From NCBI GenBank assembly GCA_038246785.1, contig JBBRVP010000023.1:1-48590 (forward strand): a stretch of DNA of 48,590 nucleotides, given 5' to 3'. The translations under genes were made by a program, and so were the position numbers. This document shows positions 15,150 to 22,932 of the stretch, in pieces; the first letter of the stretch is position 1, and the number at the start of each line of letters is the position of its first letter. Below the pieces are notes generated by a model that had not been told where the DNA came from, made no database searches, and saw only the letters and a program-made list of their open reading frames with translations. The stretch comes from JBBRVP01 sp038246785 (GTDB lineage Bacteria > Actinomycetota > Actinomycetes > Jiangellales > Jiangellaceae).

Positions 15150-17183
15150 ACGACCTCGACAGCTCCCTCCACGACTCCGGCCCGTCCGGCTCCTGACCTG
15201 CTCGAGGCGGCGCCGCCCCGGCGGCGGGAACACCGCTGGCGGCTCTGGTTGCGCGGCCCCGAGAGCGATCCGGCCTGGGCGCGTCCCGCGCTGCTCGGCC
15301 TGCTGGCGGCGACGGCGCTGCTCTACCTGTGGGGGCTGGGCGCGTCCGGGTGGGCCAACTCCTTCTACTCCGCCGCCGCCCAGGCAGGATCGGCCAGCTG
15401 GAAGGCGTGGTTCTTCGGCTCCTCCGATGCCGGCAACTCGATCACGGTGGACAAGACGCCGCTGTCGGTGTGGGTCATGGCCCTGTCGGTGCGGGCCTTC
15501 GGGCTCAGCAGCTGGAGCATCCTCGTTCCGCAGGCCGTCATGGGCGTCGGGGCGGTGGGGTTGCTGCACGCCAGCGTCCGCCGGGTGGCCGGGCACGGCG
15601 CGGCCATGCTCGCCGGCGCCGTGCTGGCGCTCACGCCGGTCGCGGTGCTGATGTTCCGGTTCAACAACCCCGACGCGCTGCTCGTGCTGCTGCTGGTGGC
15701 GGCGGCGTACGCCACTCTGCGCGCCGTCGAGCACGCGTCGACCCGCTGGATCGTGCTCGCCGGGGCACTCGTCGGGCTCGGCTCCATGACCAAGATGCTG
15801 CAGGCGCTGCTCATCGTGCCCGCGTTGGCACTGGGCTACCTCGTGGCGGCGCCCGCGCCGGTGCGCCTCCGGCTGTGGCAGCTCGTGCTGTCCGGAGTCG
15901 CCCTGCTCGTCAGCGGGGGGTGGTGGATCGCGGTGGTGCAGCTGTGGCCGGCGTCGTCGCGGCCCTACATCGGCGGCTCCCAGACCAACAGCGTCCTCGA
16001 GCTCGTGCTCGGCTACAACGGTCTCGGGCGGCTCACCGGAAACGAGGCCGGCAGCGTCGGCGGCGGCCAAGGCGGCGGCCAGGGGAGCGGCTGGGGCGAG
16101 ACCGGCTGGACGCGGATGTTCGGCACCGACATCGGCGGCCAGATCGCCTGGCTGCTGCCCGCGGCGTTGCTGCTGCTCGTCGCCGGACTATGGGCTGTCC
16201 GGCGCGCTCCGCGCACCGATCGCGTCCGCGCGGCGCTCGGGGTATGGGGCGGCTGGCTGCTCGTGACGCTGCTGACCTTCAGCTTCATGGCGGGGATCTT
16301 CCACCAGTACTACACCGTCGCCCTTGCTCCGGCGGTCGCCGCACTGGTCGGCATCGGCGCCGTCCTGCTCTGGCGGACCCGTCCGGAGGCTTGGGCGTCG
16401 ACCGTGCTGGCGTTGACGCTGGCGGTCACCGCGGGGTGGTCGTACGTGCTCCTTCATCGCAGCTCCGCGTTCCTCCCCTGGCTGGCGGCCGCCGTGCTGG
16501 TCGTGGGCCTGGCGGCGGCGCTGGCGCTGCTCGTGCTGCCGCTGCTGCCGTCACGTCTCGTGGCCGCCGTCGTGGGCGCTGCCCTGCTGAGCGGTCTGGC
16601 CGGCCCAGCGGCGTACGCACTCGACACTGCCGCCACGCCGAAGTCCGGCGCCATCGTGCTCGCCGGGCCGGCGGTGACGACCTCGCGCGCCGGCGTCCCC
16701 GGCGGGCTCCGCGGCCCGGCTGGCCTCGGCGGCCAGGGTGGCCCGGGTGGTGGACCTGGGCAGGGGACGGCAGCGCCCAATGGCGCGGGCAGCCTCCTCC
16801 AGGGCAGCACCCCGTCATCGGAGGTCGTCGCGGCGCTCCGGCAGGACGCCGGCTCCTACACCTGGTCGGCAGCGGCCATCGGCTCGATGAACGCCTCGGG
16901 CTACCAGCTCGCCAGCGAGGAGCCGGTCATGGCGATCGGCGGCTTCAACGGCAGCGACCCCTCCCCTTCGCTCGAGGAGTTCGAGGCCTACGTCGCCGCT
17001 GGCCAGATCCACTGGTTCATCGGCAGCGGCGGTGCGGACGTCGGCCCCGGTGGTGGCCGGTCGAGCGGCTCGGCCCAGGAGATCGCCGCCTGGGTGCAGG
17101 ACAACTTCAGCGTGCAGACCGTCGGCGGCATCACGATGTACGACCTGACGACGGGCAGCGCGGCCACGGCTACCAGTGCCTGA
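15147..17183 (+). CDS. ArnT/PMT-like GT39 family membrane glycosyltransferase
   Basis: 678 residues. After a Pro-rich cytoplasmic N-terminus there are about twelve TM helices. The first extracytoplasmic loop, SFYSAAAQAGSASWKAWFFG followed by SITVDKTPLSVW, carries the acidic residue and D-K-T-P motif typical of YkcB-like GT39 proteins; RFNNPDALLVLL is a second family block. A Gly/Gln-rich linker (GQGGPGGGPGQGTAAPNGAG) leads to a C-terminal soluble domain (YTWSAAAIGSMNASGYQLAS, EEPVMAIGGFNGSDPSPSL). Predicted to move a sugar from polyprenyl phosphate to an acceptor on the outer face. The GT2-GtrA protein at 10878 is its likely donor supplier, as in Bacillus YkcC/YkcB pairs. Confidence 0.9.
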   Translation: MTTSTAPSTTPARPAPDLLEAAPPRRREHRWRLWLRGPESDPAWARPALLGLLAATALLYLWGLGASGWANSFYSAAAQAGSASWKAWFFGSSDAGNSITVDKTPLSVWVMALSVRAFGLSSWSILVPQAVMGVGAVGLLHASVRRVAGHGAAMLAGAVLALTPVAVLMFRFNNPDALLVLLLVAAAYATLRAVEHASTRWIVLAGALVGLGSMTKMLQALLIVPALALGYLVAAPAPVRLRLWQLVLSGVALLVSGGWWIAVVQLWPASSRPYIGGSQTNSVLELVLGYNGLGRLTGNEAGSVGGGQGGGQGSGWGETGWTRMFGTDIGGQIAWLLPAALLLLVAGLWAVRRAPRTDRVRAALGVWGGWLLVTLLTFSFMAGIFHQYYTVALAPAVAALVGIGAVLLWRTRPEAWASTVLALTLAVTAGWSYVLLHRSSAFLPWLAAAVLVVGLAAALALLVLPLLPSRLVAAVVGAALLSGLAGPAAYALDTAATPKSGAIVLAGPAVTTSRAGVPGGLRGPAGLGGQGGPGGGPGQGTAAPNGAGSLLQGSTPSSEVVAALRQDAGSYTWSAAAIGSMNASGYQLASEEPVMAIGGFNGSDPSPSLEEFEAYVAAGQIHWFIGSGGADVGPGGGRSSGSAQEIAAWVQDNFSVQTVGGITMYDLTTGSAATATSA

Positions 17184-17228
17184 CTCGCCGGGATACGCCT
17201 CGGGTGACCGGTATCACCGTCGTCGAGC

Positions 17229-17263
17229 TTGCATCTGCTTGCTCTAGCTAGCACAATAGAGCC
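17229..17263 (+). promoter_or_regulatory. Leaderless promoter with internal inverted repeat, XRE gene
   Basis: TTGCAT (17229-17234) and CACAAT (17252-17257) are separated by exactly 17 bp, and CACAAT is six bases before the ATG at 17264, with no Shine-Dalgarno site between. The spacer and -10 hold the imperfect palindrome TTGCTCTAGCTAGCACAA (17239-17256; arms TGCT/AGCA around TAGCTA). An operator in the core promoter fits autorepression by the XRE protein. Confidence 0.6.
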
Positions 17264-17827
17264 ATGGCAGCGTTGAAGGTTGGGTCGCTGGGCGACTACC
17301 TGCGTGAGCAGCGGCACAGCGCCCAGCTCTCGCTGCGTCAGCTGGCCGCGCAGACCGGCGTCAGCAACCCCTACCTCAGCCAGGTCGAGCGCGGCCTGCG
17401 CAAACCGTCGGCCGAGGTACTGCAGCAGCTGGCCAAGGCGCTGCGGATCTCCGCCGAGGCGATGTACGTCCGCGCCGGACTGCTCGAGGACCCCGGCAGC
17501 GACCGGACCCTCGAGGCCGCCGTGCTCTCCGACTCCGTGCTCTCGGAGCGGCAGAAGCGCGTGCTGCTCGACATCTACGCCTCGTTCCGGCGGGAGAACC
17601 TCGCCGAGGCCGAGCGGTCCGCAGCCGATGCCATCGCCGAGGCGGCCACCGCTGAGGCGACCACGGCAGCGCCGACCACGGCACGGGCAGCGCCGCCTGT
17701 CGCCCACGGACCCGATGCCCCCCGGACCCGGCCGCGCACCGCAGCCGCCCGGCCAACGACGTCCAGCCGGACGTCCCGCACGACCGTCAAGACCCAGACC
17801 CGCACCAGCCCGTCCCAGAAGGAGTAA
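17264..17827 (+). CDS. XRE family helix-turn-helix regulator with basic Ala/Thr-rich tail
   Basis: 187 residues. Residues 8-65 are an XRE HTH: LGDYLREQRHSAQLSLRQLA, QTGVSNPYLSQVERGLRKPS, VLQQLAKALRISAEAMYVRAG. After a helical segment (SERQKRVLLDIYASFRREN) the last ~70 residues are a low-complexity Ala/Thr/Pro/Arg tail resembling that of the next gene. Such regulators commonly sit just before hbhA-like genes in actinomycetes, with two bases between stop and the AAGGAG-led ATG, and probably control the pair. Confidence 0.9.
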   Translation: MAALKVGSLGDYLREQRHSAQLSLRQLAAQTGVSNPYLSQVERGLRKPSAEVLQQLAKALRISAEAMYVRAGLLEDPGSDRTLEAAVLSDSVLSERQKRVLLDIYASFRRENLAEAERSAADAIAEAATAEATTAAPTTARAAPPVAHGPDAPRTRPRTAAARPTTSSRTSRTTVKTQTRTSPSQKE

Positions 17828-17829
17828 CC

Positions 17830-18333
17830 ATGCCAACCAAGGCACCAGTCAAGTACACGCCCATCACCTCCGTCTACGCCATCGTCGGTGTCGGCGACGC
17901 CATCGTGGCCAAGCTGCGCGACGTCCGCGTCGAGCGGCCGCAGTTCGACGTCGACACGATGCGGACCCAGGTCCGCGAGCTGCCCGAGCAGGCCCAGGCC
18001 CGCGTGGCTGCCACGGTCGACGCCGCCGTCGAGACCTACGACGAGCTCGCCACACGCGGCGAGCGGCTCGTGACCCGCATCCGCCACCAGCAGGCGTCCG
18101 AGGACTTCACCCGGCAGGCCAAGTCGACGGTGAGCAAGACCAAGGCCGCGCGCACGACCGCCCGCAAGAGCGCGTCGCGCACCCGCAAGTCGGCCAGCGC
18201 CGCCACTCGGTCAGCAGTCAGGGACGCAGCGCGCACCGGCTCGGCGGCCAAGGGCGCCGCGACGTCCGCCAGAAACACGGTGGAGGCGGCGACCACCGCT
18301 GCCGAGGCCGCGGCCGAGAAGGTCGGCAACTGA
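17830..18333 (+). CDS. HbhA-like heparin-binding hemagglutinin homologue
   Basis: 167 residues. The N-terminal half (TSVYAIVGVGDAIVAKLRDV, FDVDTMRTQVRELPEQAQAR) is amphipathic helical and predicted to coil. The C-terminal half is a Lys/Arg/Ala-rich tail with repeats such as TTARKSASRTRKSASAATRS, the hallmark of mycobacterial HbhA, which binds sulfated glycans and DNA and is surface-linked. No signal peptide is visible, also true of HbhA. An AAGGAG ribosome site precedes the ATG. A strong terminator follows at 18352. Confidence 0.8.
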   Translation: MPTKAPVKYTPITSVYAIVGVGDAIVAKLRDVRVERPQFDVDTMRTQVRELPEQAQARVAATVDAAVETYDELATRGERLVTRIRHQQASEDFTRQAKSTVSKTKAARTTARKSASRTRKSASAATRSAVRDAARTGSAAKGAATSARNTVEAATTAAEAAAEKVGN

Positions 18334-18351
18334 CCTCACCACCTGGTCAGA

Positions 18352-18390
18352 TGCACGAGGGCCCCGGGCATCAGCCCGGGGCCTTGTGCA
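18352..18390 (+). terminator. Strong hairpin terminator after the HbhA-like gene
   Basis: GGCCCCGGGC (18360-18369), loop ATCA, GCCCGGGGCC (18374-18383) form a perfect 10-bp stem; outside it TGCAC (18352-18356) pairs with GTGCA (18386-18390). No T-tract follows, as is common in actinobacteria. Confidence 0.85.
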
Positions 18391-18428
18391 TCGCGACGAC
18401 GACGCTCCCGGCCCCGTACGCTGGACGT

Positions 18429-18749
18429 GTGCCCAACCTCATCGGTTCCGCGCAGGGCCTCGTCTCCCTGGTGCTCTGGATCAGCGCGATGGCCGTCGTC
18501 GGTGTTGCACTCGTCGACGCCCTGCGCCAGCCGAGGGATGCCTACCCCGTCGTCGGCCGGCTTACCAAGCCCGTCTGGGTGACGATCCTGGCGGTCGCCC
18601 TGGCCTGCATCTTCACCTTCGGTGTGACCTTCATCCTCAGCCTGGCCGGCACGGTTGCCGGCATCGTCTACCTCGTCGACACGCGGGTGAAGCTGCGCGA
18701 GGTGCGCGGAGGCGGCAGCAGCTCCTCCGGACCGTACGGCGGCTGGTGA
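18429..18749 (+). CDS. DUF2516 family small membrane protein
   Basis: 106 residues with two or three TM segments: LIGSAQGLVSLVLWISAMAV, WVTILAVALACIFTFGVTFI, and LAGTVAGIVYLVDTRVKLRE, ending in a Gly/Ser-rich tail. The block DALRQPRDAYPVVGRLTKPVW matches the DUF2516 family, which occurs widely in actinomycetes, often next to the XRE/HbhA-type genes. Function unknown. GTG at 18429 gives the expected N-terminal helix directly. Confidence 0.85.
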   Translation: MPNLIGSAQGLVSLVLWISAMAVVGVALVDALRQPRDAYPVVGRLTKPVWVTILAVALACIFTFGVTFILSLAGTVAGIVYLVDTRVKLREVRGGGSSSSGPYGGW

Positions 18750-18779
18750 GCCGGCTTTCTCGCTGGCCGACCCGCCGTG

Positions 18780-19370
18780 CTATCCCTGCAGCAGCTCGCG
18801 GCAGGCCGCGTACGACGGCAGGATCCCCAGGTCGGCCGCCTCCAGCAGGGTGGGGGCGGCGGCGTCCTTTGGCGACAGCATCGGCTGCAGGCCGTCTGGC
18901 CAGGGCAGCCCGAGCACCGGGTCGAGCGGGTCGATGGCGCGGTCGCGCGTCGGGTCGTAGGCGGTGGAGCACAGGTAGGAGACCACCGCTACCTCGCTCA
19001 GAGCGCAGAACGCGTGACCGATCCCCTCGCTGATCAGCAGGGAAGTGGGGCGTTCGGCATCGAGCTGCACCGCGGCGTGCCTGCCGTACGTCGGCGAGCC
19101 GACCCTCAGGTCGACCACCACGTCGAGCACCGTGCCGGCCAGGCAGCTGACGTACTTGGCTTGGCCCGGAGGCACGTCGGTGAAGTGCACGCCGCGGACG
19201 ACGCCGCGCGCCGAGACCGAGCAGTTGGCCTGCTCCACCGCGATCCGTCGACCGGTGGCAGCCTGCAAGGCATCCTGGCGCAGCCACTCGTGCAGGCGAC
19301 CACGCGCGTCCGCGTGCACCGGGGGGCGCACGACCCAGGCGTCCGCCACCTCCAGCGGGAAGATCTCCAT
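18780..19370 (-). CDS. rmlC: dTDP-4-dehydrorhamnose 3,5-epimerase
   Basis: 196 residues, the usual RmlC size. It shows the cupin signature: ANCSVSARGVVRGVHFTDVP (catalytic His in RGVHF), GTVLDVVVDLRVGSPTYG, and ISEGIGHAFCALSEVAVVSY with the conserved G-x-x-H-G/A-F and later Y. It converts dTDP-4-keto-6-deoxyglucose to the L-lyxo form in dTDP-L-rhamnose synthesis. Starts one base after the rmlB stop (TGAGATG), so co-translated. rmlD is not in the window. Confidence 0.94.
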   Translation of the reverse strand: MEIFPLEVADAWVVRPPVHADARGRLHEWLRQDALQAATGRRIAVEQANCSVSARGVVRGVHFTDVPPGQAKYVSCLAGTVLDVVVDLRVGSPTYGRHAAVQLDAERPTSLLISEGIGHAFCALSEVAVVSYLCSTAYDPTRDRAIDPLDPVLGLPWPDGLQPMLSPKDAAAPTLLEAADLGILPSYAACRELLQG

Positions 19371-19371
19371 C

Positions 19372-20373
19372 TCAGGCAGCTCCCCCGGGCAGGGCGGCAC
19401 GCGCCCGCAAGGGCTCCCACCATGCGCGCGAGGTGCGGTACCACTCCACCGTGGCGGCCAGGCCGTCGTCGAACGGCACCCGCGGGCCGTAGCCCAGCTC
19501 CGTGCGCGCCTTGGTGATGTCGACGGAGTAGCGCCGGTCGTGGCCGAGCCGGTCGGGAACCTGCTCGACACTGGACCAGTCGGCGCCGCAGGCCGCGAGC
19601 AACCGCTCGGTGAGCTGCCGGTTGGTCAGCTCCGTGCCGCCGCCGATGTTGTAGACCTCACCGGGTCGGCCCCGTTCGAGAACCAGTGAGATGCCGCGGC
19701 AGTGGTCGTCGACGTGCAGCCAGTCGCGGACGTTGAGCCCGTCGCCGTACAGCGGCACTGGGTGACCGTCGAGCAGGTTGGTGACGAAGAGCGGGATCAC
19801 CTTCTCGGGGAACTGGTACGGCCCGTAGTTGTTCGAGCAGCGGGTCACCGAGACGGGCAGGCCGTGGGTGCGCGCGTAGGCCAGGGCCAGCAGGTCCGAG
19901 GACGCCTTGCTCGCGCTGTACGGCGAGTTGGGGGACAGCGGCGACTGCTCGGTGAACGAGCCGCGCTCCAGCGAGCCGTAGACCTCGTCGGTCGAGACGT
20001 GCACGAAGCGCAACACCTGATGGCGCAGCCCGGCGTCGAGCAGCACCTGCGTGCCGACCACGTTGGTGGACACGAACTCTGTCGCGCCGATGATCGAGCG
20101 GTCGACGTGAGATTCGGCGGCCAGGTGCACCACCGCGTCGGCGTCGGCGATCAGCCGGTCGACGAGCACGGCGTCGCGGATGTCCCCGTGCACGAACCGC
20201 AGCCGGGGATCCTCGCGCACCGGGTCGAGATTGGCCAGGTTTCCGGCATAGGTGAGCGCGTCGAGGACGACGACCTCGTCGGCGGTCGGACCGCTGCCGA
20301 AGCCGGGGCCGAGCAGGGTCTGGACGTAGTGCGAGCCGATGAAGCCGGCTCCGCCGGTGACGAGGATGCGCAC
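19372..20373 (-). CDS. rmlB: dTDP-glucose 4,6-dehydratase
   Basis: 333 residues. Rossmann motif TGGAGFIGSHYV at the N-terminus, FVHGDIRD, HLAAESHVDRSI, the catalytic triad T-D-E in VHVSTDEVYGSL, YSASKASSDLL with the Y-x-x-x-K pair, and RCSNNYGPYQFPEKVIPLFV. It forms dTDP-4-keto-6-deoxyglucose from dTDP-glucose. GTG start at 20373; only 48 bp separate it from divergent rmlA, so the promoters share a compact region (candidate -10 CATCGT six bases before the GTG on the minus strand). Confidence 0.96.
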   Translation of the reverse strand: MRILVTGGAGFIGSHYVQTLLGPGFGSGPTADEVVVLDALTYAGNLANLDPVREDPRLRFVHGDIRDAVLVDRLIADADAVVHLAAESHVDRSIIGATEFVSTNVVGTQVLLDAGLRHQVLRFVHVSTDEVYGSLERGSFTEQSPLSPNSPYSASKASSDLLALAYARTHGLPVSVTRCSNNYGPYQFPEKVIPLFVTNLLDGHPVPLYGDGLNVRDWLHVDDHCRGISLVLERGRPGEVYNIGGGTELTNRQLTERLLAACGADWSSVEQVPDRLGHDRRYSVDITKARTELGYGPRVPFDDGLAATVEWYRTSRAWWEPLRARAALPGGAA

Positions 20374-20408
20374 CCGGCAACGATGCCACAGTGCCGATCC
20401 CGGGGGGC

Positions 20409-20421
20409 TACGGTGCTGCCG
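20409..20421 (+). promoter_or_regulatory. -10 element of rmlA, apparently leaderless
   Basis: TACGGT at 20409-20414 fits TANNNT and ends seven bases before the rmlA ATG at 20422. No Shine-Dalgarno sequence fits in this gap and no clear -35 is seen. Confidence 0.45.
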
Positions 20422-21291
20422 ATGAAGGGGATCCTCCTCGCCGGCGGCTCCGGCACCCGGCTGCACCCGATCACCCGAGCGGTCAGCAAGCAGCTGGTGC
20501 CCGTCTACGACAAGCCGATGGTCTACTACCCGCTGGCCACTTTGATGCTCGCGGGCATCCGCGACGTGCTGGTCATCACCACGCCGCACGAGGCCGCAGG
20601 CTTCGCCCGGCTGCTCGGCGACGGCTCGTGGCTTGGCATGTCGGTCAGCTACGCCGAGCAGCCGCGGCCCGAGGGACTCGCGCAGGCCTTTGTCATCGGA
20701 GCCGACTTCGTCGGGGACGCCAAGGCGGCTCTCGTCCTCGGCGACAACGTCTTCCACGGTCCGGGGCTTGGCACGCAGCTGGCCCGGCACACCGACATCG
20801 ACGGCGCGCTGGTGTTCGCCTACCGGGTCTCCGACGCACGGGCGTACGGCGTCGTGGAGGTCTCCGACGACGGGCGGGCGCTGTCCCTGGAGGAAAAGCC
20901 GGCGCGTCCGCGCAGCCCGTACGCCGTACCCGGCCTGTACTTCTACGACAACGACGTCGTCGCCTTGGCGAAGGGGCTCCGACCGAGCGCACGCGGCGAG
21001 CTCGAGATCACCGACGTCAACCGCAGCTACCTCGAACAGGGCCGGCTGCGGGTGTCCGTGCTGCCGCGTGGCACGGCGTGGCTCGACACCGGCACGTTCG
21101 ACACGCTGATGCAGGCGGGGGAGTACGTCCGCGTCCTCGAGCAGCGGCAGGGCCTCAAGGTCGGCTGCATTGAGGAGGTCGCCTGGCGCAACGGCTGGAT
21201 CGACGACACTGCGCTGGCGGCGCTGGCCGAGCAACAGCTCAAGAGCGGGTACGGGGAGTACCTGCTCGGCCTGCTGCAGGCGGGCGCCTGA
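20422..21291 (+). CDS. rmlA: Glucose-1-phosphate thymidylyltransferase
   Basis: 289 residues. MKGILLAGGSGTRLHPITRA is the nucleotidyltransferase signature (L-A-G-G-x-G-T-R-L-x-P), followed by SKQLVPVYDKPMVYYPLATL with the catalytic Lys, then EQPRPEGLAQAF, VLGDNVFHG (metal-binding Asp) and ITDVNRSYLEQG. It makes dTDP-glucose, the first step to dTDP-rhamnose, and is divergent from rmlB-rmlC. Its 3' end runs into a decayed acetyltransferase on the other strand. Confidence 0.96.
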   Translation: MKGILLAGGSGTRLHPITRAVSKQLVPVYDKPMVYYPLATLMLAGIRDVLVITTPHEAAGFARLLGDGSWLGMSVSYAEQPRPEGLAQAFVIGADFVGDAKAALVLGDNVFHGPGLGTQLARHTDIDGALVFAYRVSDARAYGVVEVSDDGRALSLEEKPARPRSPYAVPGLYFYDNDVVALAKGLRPSARGELEITDVNRSYLEQGRLRVSVLPRGTAWLDTGTFDTLMQAGEYVRVLEQRQGLKVGCIEEVAWRNGWIDDTALAALAEQQLKSGYGEYLLGLLQAGA

Positions 21292-21600
21292 GCGAGGAAC
21301 AGCTCCATCCGCCTGCCGTCGTAGCGCTCGGTGCGGCCTCGGTCGTGCACTGGCAGCAGGAACACCGTCCCCGCCGCGACGCCCCTGTGGTCGGGGACCA
21401 GCGCCCACAGCCCGTACGGCGGCGCGTCCAGCTCGGCCCACCGGCGATCCGTCGCACCGCCTCGACCTCGCCGGCGCACGGCGCGCCGGAACCGCCGCCG
21501 AGCCAGCGGGGGACCTCCTCGCGGCGGCACAGGTCGTGGAAGCGGGCGACGTCTGCCCGGTCGTCGTCCCGCCACGGCCGCGCGCGAAGCCGGTCACGAG
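21292..21600 (-). pseudogene. GNAT acetyltransferase fragment, frameshifted and truncated
   Basis: On the minus strand one frame reads DRLRARPWRDDDRADVARFH then DLCRREEVPRWLG, a typical GNAT opening. After EAVRRIA one C is missing near 21445 and the next frame continues RWAELDAPPYGLWALVPDHR and GVAAGTVFLLPVHD, again GNAT-like. Homology stops there, before the acetyl-CoA-binding R/Q-x-x-G-x-G/A segment, against the end of rmlA. No start codon precedes the first frame outside the neighbouring transpeptidase gene. So this is the N-terminal half of a dead gene, about 100 of the usual ~170 residues. Confidence 0.7.
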
Positions 21601-22643
21601 CGGTAGACCACGACCCGGTTGCCGACTCGGACCTGCCCGTAGAGAGCCCGGATGCCGCCGTAGTCGCGGACGTTGATGCAGCCGTGCGAGGCGCCGTTGT
21701 ATCCCCGGGCGGCGAAGTCGGCCGAGTAGTGCACCGCCTGCCCGCCGCTGAAGAACATCGAGAAGGGCATGGCCGAGCCGTAGAGCGTGGAGACAACGTC
21801 GACCTTCTTGCGATAGACGGAGAACACGCCCTCGCGGGTCGGGGTGAACTCGGCGCCGAAGCGGACCGCCAGCGTCGTGCGCACGGCGCCGTCGACGACG
21901 AAGCGCAGCGTGCTCGACGTCTTGTCGATGCACAGCACGTGGCCACTGCGGCAGCGCGGGTCGAGCTTTGCCGCCACACGCGACTCGGTGCGCTCGGTGC
22001 GCTCGCTGGGTCGCAGTTCGGCGGCAGTCGGCTCGCGCGTCATGCCCAGCAGCCGGTCGAGCGTGATGCGGTCGACGTAGCCGGTGACCGCGATCCGTCG
22101 CTTGGCTTGGAAGCCGGTGACCGCGGCTGTCGTCACCGGGCCGTAGTAGCCGCTCGGGCTGTGGTCGAACCAGCCGATCTGCGCCAGCCGGGCCTGCAGC
22201 TCGCGGACCTCGTTGCCGGTGTCACCGGAGCGCAGCAGCGCAGGACCGGCGACCGGGGTCGGTTTCGGGGTGGGCGCTCGGCTCGGCGCGGGCGTCGGGC
22301 TGCGCGTGGCCTTGGGTGCGGGGGAGGGCGTGGCCGTGGGGGAGGCCGTCCGGACCACGGGCGGGGTGGCTGCGGGGCGCCGCGTGGACGCCGCCGTCGT
22401 CGGGCTCGGGGTCGGGCTCGGCGTCGGCGTCGGCGTCGGCGTCGCGGAGGGTCTCGGGAGCCTTGTCGGAGATGCCGGCGGGGTCGCGCTCGTGGTGCTC
22501 GCTCCGCGCGGCGGTGTTTCCGCTTCGCCGCTGGTCTGCGATCCGGCGAGCCAGTGCTGCGCCCCCACTGTGGCTCCCCCGGCGAGCACGCCGGCGCAGA
22601 CGGCAATGGCCAACGCCGCGCTCACGCGCCCGGCTGCCTTCAT
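21594..22643 (-). CDS. L,D-transpeptidase (YkuD) with peptidoglycan-binding domain
   Basis: 349 residues. An N-terminal signal sequence (RVSAALAIAVCAGVLAGGAT) is followed by a ~100-residue Pro/Thr/Ser-rich wall-spanning linker, a PG_binding_1 domain (LLRSGDTGNEVRELQARLAQ, IGWFDHSPSGYYGPVTTAAV) and a C-terminal YkuD catalytic domain with HYSADFAARGYNGASHGCIN: the His, Ser-His-Gly-Cys and Asn of the L,D-transpeptidase signature. It should make 3-3 cross-links or link proteins to peptidoglycan outside the membrane. A GGAGGGAGG ribosome site precedes the ATG at 22643. Confidence 0.93.
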   Translation of the reverse strand: MKAAGRVSAALAIAVCAGVLAGGATVGAQHWLAGSQTSGEAETPPRGASTTSATPPASPTRLPRPSATPTPTPTPSPTPSPTTAASTRRPAATPPVVRTASPTATPSPAPKATRSPTPAPSRAPTPKPTPVAGPALLRSGDTGNEVRELQARLAQIGWFDHSPSGYYGPVTTAAVTGFQAKRRIAVTGYVDRITLDRLLGMTREPTAAELRPSERTERTESRVAAKLDPRCRSGHVLCIDKTSSTLRFVVDGAVRTTLAVRFGAEFTPTREGVFSVYRKKVDVVSTLYGSAMPFSMFFSGGQAVHYSADFAARGYNGASHGCINVRDYGGIRALYGQVRVGNRVVVYRS

Positions 22644-22735
22644 CGCAGCCTCCCTCCTCGCCTTCTCGCCGCCGGCCCGTAGCGGCCGAACGATCAGGAT
22701 GCCGCCTCATCGCCCCGATCGGGTGCAACGAAACG

Positions 22736-22749
22736 GTCACGAACGTGAC
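22736..22749. promoter_or_regulatory. Perfect inverted repeat between the transpeptidase and mshA genes
   Basis: GTCACG-AA-CGTGAC, arms of six. It lies 93 bp upstream of the transpeptidase start (minus) and 184 bp upstream of mshA. It is a plausible regulator site; nothing else is recognised in the 289-bp gap. Confidence 0.5.
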
Positions 22750-22932
22750 ACGGTCGGTGGCGACGGCCTGCGCGGACGCCTGATCAGCGGGTTTCGTCCG
22801 GTAGGTCGCGGTTGACCTGGCGCCTGCCGTTGCGCACGGGCGGCCCGCCTCAGGTGTGACCGCGACCGGAATGCGGGAGGATTCGGCGCGGTTGACCCGC
22901 CGGGTCACGGGAGCTGAGGCGGAGGAGGACCG

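Noticed and set aside
22650..22930. A c-di-AMP (ydaO-type) riboswitch in the leader of the L,D-transpeptidase gene
   Set aside because: Wall-lytic and transpeptidase genes of actinomycetes can carry one, but I could not find the conserved GGGG-A and CGGGG-TGAA cores in order on the minus strand.
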